Assembly (NCBI GenBank): GCA_003448685.1
Contig: DLXW01000217.1
Span: forward strand, 15,409-21,652
Source of the DNA: Cyanothece sp. UBA12306
GTDB taxonomy: Bacteria > Cyanobacteriota > Cyanobacteriia > Cyanobacteriales > Microcystaceae
Direction: 5' to 3'
DNA: 6,244 bases
How positions within the stretch are numbered: the first letter of the stretch is position 1; the number at the start of each line of letters is the position of its first letter. The notes beneath the pieces were generated by a model. The model saw nothing but the letters and a program-made list of their open reading frames with translations. It was not told the origin of the DNA and did not search any database. Positions 4,381-6,244 of this stretch are shown here, in pieces. Made by a program: the position numbers and the translations under genes.

Positions 4381-5808
4381 AGGTAAAGTGACAGTAAAGG
4401 TAGTCCCCTTACCCACTTGGGAAGTGACTCTAATGCTTCCTCCCATTCCTTCTACTAAGGTTTTAACAATAGAAAGTCCCAGTCCAGTTCCCCCTGTAGT
4501 GCGACTTCTTGCCTCATCTACTCGATAAAATCTCTCAAAAATGCGGGTTTGATCGGGTAAAGGAATACCAATTCCTTGATCACATACCTGCAATCTAACT
4601 TTGTCTTGATCTTCTTCAAGTTTTATTGTAATTAATGAATTAGATGCAGAATATTTAACCCCATTATCGATTAAATTTAAGATAACTTGTTTAAGACGGT
4701 TACTATCAGCTTTAACCGACAAAGGAGGAGAGGGAATATCAAATTGAATATTATGATCTGTATATTGACTTGTCATCCCTGATATTTCTGCAAGTAAATC
4801 ATTTAAAATAATAGGTTCTAAATGAAAGTACATTCTGCCACTATCAGCACGAGCCAAATCTAATAGATCGTGTAATAATTGAGTAGTGCGATCAGCTTCA
4901 GACGCGGCAATTTCTAGAGCTTCTCGCTGTACAGAACTTAAATTACTACCCCGCCTTAGGGTACTTTGTAAATAGCCAGAAACTACTGTTAAAGGAGTTC
5001 TTAATTCATGGGAAACATTGCTGACTAATTGGCGTTGCTCTTCCCAAGCTTGAGAGAGGCGAAACAACATTTTATCAAAAGTTTGGGCTAATTCTTTAAC
5101 TTCACTCGGAGCATTTTCTAATTGAATTTGTGCCTCTCCCAACTGCTCAACCGAAATGTTAGCAGTAACTTGACTAATTCGTTGTAAAGGTTGTAGCGAT
5201 CGCTTAATATACCAAGCAATAGCCAAAGTCATTATGGTAATAGCAATTAAACTCGCTAAACCTAAACTTTTCATCAAACTTAGTAACATAGTTTGCTCGC
5301 TGGTAATATCTTGGGCCATATAAATTTGACCTAAATTCATTCCTTTAACAATTAAAGGAGTTGAACACATTAACCAATAACGTCCATTGAGTGACTGCAA
5401 TTCCGGTTTGGGGGGAATACCTGTCAGCGAGACTAATTTTGTCCCTTGAGTACCCATTTTTAGGGGCATTGACTGGGCTGAAATTACTCCTTGAGGGTTT
5501 TTGACCCATAATAGGGTACGATTGCTGCTTAAGTGATCTATGGCTTTCTGTAACCCTGTTTCCATAGATACCATATCACTATAGATTTCCACATCCCTAG
5601 GAAAACGGTCAACAATGTAGCGAATATTCTGTTTATGGGTGACAATCAGAATATTTTGCATTCGCCAACTAATCCAAGTGACAACCCCTGTTAGACTGAA
5701 AATAGAAACTGCTGCAATACCGATAGTTAGTCGAAAGCGCAAGGAATTAGGATCAAGATTATCTCTCAAATTATCGATAGTACAGGTTAAACGACTTAAG
5801 GGTTTCAT
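4372..5808 (-). CDS. two-component sensor histidine kinase with HAMP domain
   Basis: A complete 478-residue membrane sensor kinase. Transmembrane helix 1 is at about 29-48. The extracytoplasmic sensor region spans about 50-175 and contains LLWVKNPQGVISAQS (99-113), a PAS/CACHE-like pattern. Transmembrane helix 2 is at about 177-200, followed by a HAMP linker (about 201-255, with P207). The HisKA domain has VSHELRTPLTVVSGYL with phospho-acceptor His267. The ATPase domain has an N box around Asn378/Asn382, G1 DQGIGIP (410-416), an F box FERFYR (424-429) and G2 GGTGLGLS (439-446). All catalytic motifs are intact. No response regulator gene is adjacent in the window, so the kinase looks orphaned here, and its signal is unknown. 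The start at ATG 5808 has no Shine-Dalgarno, but the frame holds no other start before the next upstream stop. It is divergent from the gene at 5950 and convergent with the DUF1460-type gene. Confidence 0.93.
   Translation of the reverse strand: MKPLSRLTCTIDNLRDNLDPNSLRFRLTIGIAAVSIFSLTGVVTWISWRMQNILIVTHKQNIRYIVDRFPRDVEIYSDMVSMETGLQKAIDHLSSNRTLLWVKNPQGVISAQSMPLKMGTQGTKLVSLTGIPPKPELQSLNGRYWLMCSTPLIVKGMNLGQIYMAQDITSEQTMLLSLMKSLGLASLIAITIMTLAIAWYIKRSLQPLQRISQVTANISVEQLGEAQIQLENAPSEVKELAQTFDKMLFRLSQAWEEQRQLVSNVSHELRTPLTVVSGYLQSTLRRGSNLSSVQREALEIAASEADRTTQLLHDLLDLARADSGRMYFHLEPIILNDLLAEISGMTSQYTDHNIQFDIPSPPLSVKADSNRLKQVILNLIDNGVKYSASNSLITIKLEEDQDKVRLQVCDQGIGIPLPDQTRIFERFYRVDEARSRTTGGTGLGLSIVKTLVEGMGGSIRVTSQVGKGTTFTVTLPKN
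5196..5203. repeat. HIP1 palindrome GCGATCGC
   Basis: Third perfect HIP1 octamer, inside the histidine kinase gene near the HAMP-encoding region. Confidence 0.9.
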
Positions 5809-5877
5809 GGATGCAACGAGGAGATTTAATCTAAAGTTAATTTTATTGTCTGATGGTAAGATAAATGCTCAGTGATG

Positions 5878-5917
5878 AAAATCTGAGTTTTTGCTGAGCT
5901 TGGCTGTTAAAATCTGA
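5878..5917. repeat. direct repeat AAAATCTGA in the divergent intergenic region
   Basis: AAAATCTGA occurs at 5878-5886 and 5909-5917, 31 bases start to start, about three helical turns. The position between the kinase gene and the 5950 gene would suit two binding sites of one regulator. In such AT-rich DNA chance is also possible. Confidence 0.35.
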
Positions 5918-5949
5918 AGGAAGTTTTTTTTCGCTTGGAAATAAGGACA

Positions 5950-6244
5950 ATGAAAGAGCCATTTAGATTTAGTGATGGTCAACAGGCTAATAATATAGAA
6001 GAATTACTTACAATCTGCCAAACGTTTCCGCAAATGGCAATGTATTATTTGCAGCAAGGGGATTTTGAAAATTGGCTGAATTACATTGGAGAGGTTAATT
6101 TCGCTCAAAAAGCTCAACAAGCTAGGGAAAGTTCCGGTTCTGATCAAGACAATTTACAACAATTTCTAAGCAGTTGTCAGCTGATACAATCTTCAGAAAC
6201 ATCGGCGAATTCAACCCCAACCCCAACACCAGAACCGACTCCAA
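5950..6244 (+). CDS. unrecognised protein with short helical N-terminal module and Pro/Thr linker (partial)
   Basis: The ATG at 5950 opens a frame of 98 codons to the window edge. Residues 4-59 (FRFSDGQQANNIEELLTICQ through DFENWLNYIG to AQKAQQAR) form a compact module. It resembles short domains at the ends of many cyanobacterial kinases and chaperone-like proteins, with pattern F-x-DG, ELL-x-x-C, YYLQQGDFENWL and a helix ending in AR. I know of no assigned biochemical role for it. After a Ser/Gln-rich stretch the sequence becomes a TPTPTPEPTP linker (about 89-98), which predicts a further domain beyond the window. AAGGA lies only 2 bases before the ATG, closer than usual, but no other start fits. 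There is no signal peptide or membrane segment in the visible part. It is divergent from the histidine kinase. Confidence 0.75.
   Translation, partial: MKEPFRFSDGQQANNIEELLTICQTFPQMAMYYLQQGDFENWLNYIGEVNFAQKAQQARESSGSDQDNLQQFLSSCQLIQSSETSANSTPTPTPEPTP

Noticed and set aside
5639..5875. 78-codon plus-strand frame
   Set aside because: Antisense to the 5' end of the histidine kinase, with no support as a gene.
5868..5892. CTCAG/CTGAG inverted repeat followed by TTTTT
   Set aside because: Only 5 bp of stem and no plus-strand gene upstream to terminate.
1..6244. CRISPR array, tRNA, rRNA or intact transposase
   Set aside because: No regularly spaced repeats, no cloverleaf or rRNA-like sequence, and no transposase frame seen.

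Overview
This AT-rich window is very probably from the chromosome of a cyanobacterium. Three GCGATCGC (HIP1) palindromes occur in 6.2 kb. The window also carries a glutamine riboswitch of the cyanobacterial glnA class, a glutamine synthetase inactivating factor (Gif/IF7) homologue and a PirA-like small protein, which are cyanobacterial nitrogen-control parts. The base composition suggests a Crocosphaera/Cyanothece/Geminocystis-like unicellular lineage, but the species cannot be fixed from the sequence alone.

Layout. Positions 1-354 (minus) hold the N-terminal part of a membrane-anchored M48 metallopeptidase, divergent from a TldD/PmbA-family gene (440-1780, plus). Convergent to that gene are two small minus-strand hypothetical genes (2298-2468 and 1857-2267), in the same frame and separated only by a TGA and 30 bases. 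After a gene-free gap (2469-2644) comes a compact minus-strand nitrogen-regulation unit. In transcription order it has a putative promoter (about 3194-3165), a glutamine riboswitch (about 3156-3116), a hairpin that covers the ribosome binding site (3092-3056), a 51-residue Gif/IF7-like gene (3052-2897), a 49-residue PirA-like gene (2854-2705) and a good intrinsic terminator (2693-2645). Both genes of this unit are short and easy to miss. Divergent from it, on the plus strand, is an exported or membrane-anchored DUF1460-type peptidoglycan amidase-like gene (3322-4317) with its own terminator. That terminator runs into the 3' end of a complete, convergent sensor histidine kinase gene (4372-5808, minus). 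The window ends inside an unrecognised plus-strand gene (5950 onward) with a compact N-terminal module and a Pro/Thr linker.

How the parts work together. The most informative piece is the 2645-3194 unit. Glutamine signals nitrogen sufficiency. The riboswitch would sense it and raise expression of a glutamine synthetase inhibitor (Gif) together with a PII-interacting regulator of arginine synthesis (PirA-like). One metabolite sensor would thus control two brakes on nitrogen flux. A CGCCTC hexamer occurs twice in the leader, once inside the aptamer and once just downstream, and each copy can pair with the gif ribosome binding site. This suggests a translational on/off switch. The other genes (M48 protease, PmbA, DUF1460, histidine kinase) show no obvious functional link to this unit or to each other.
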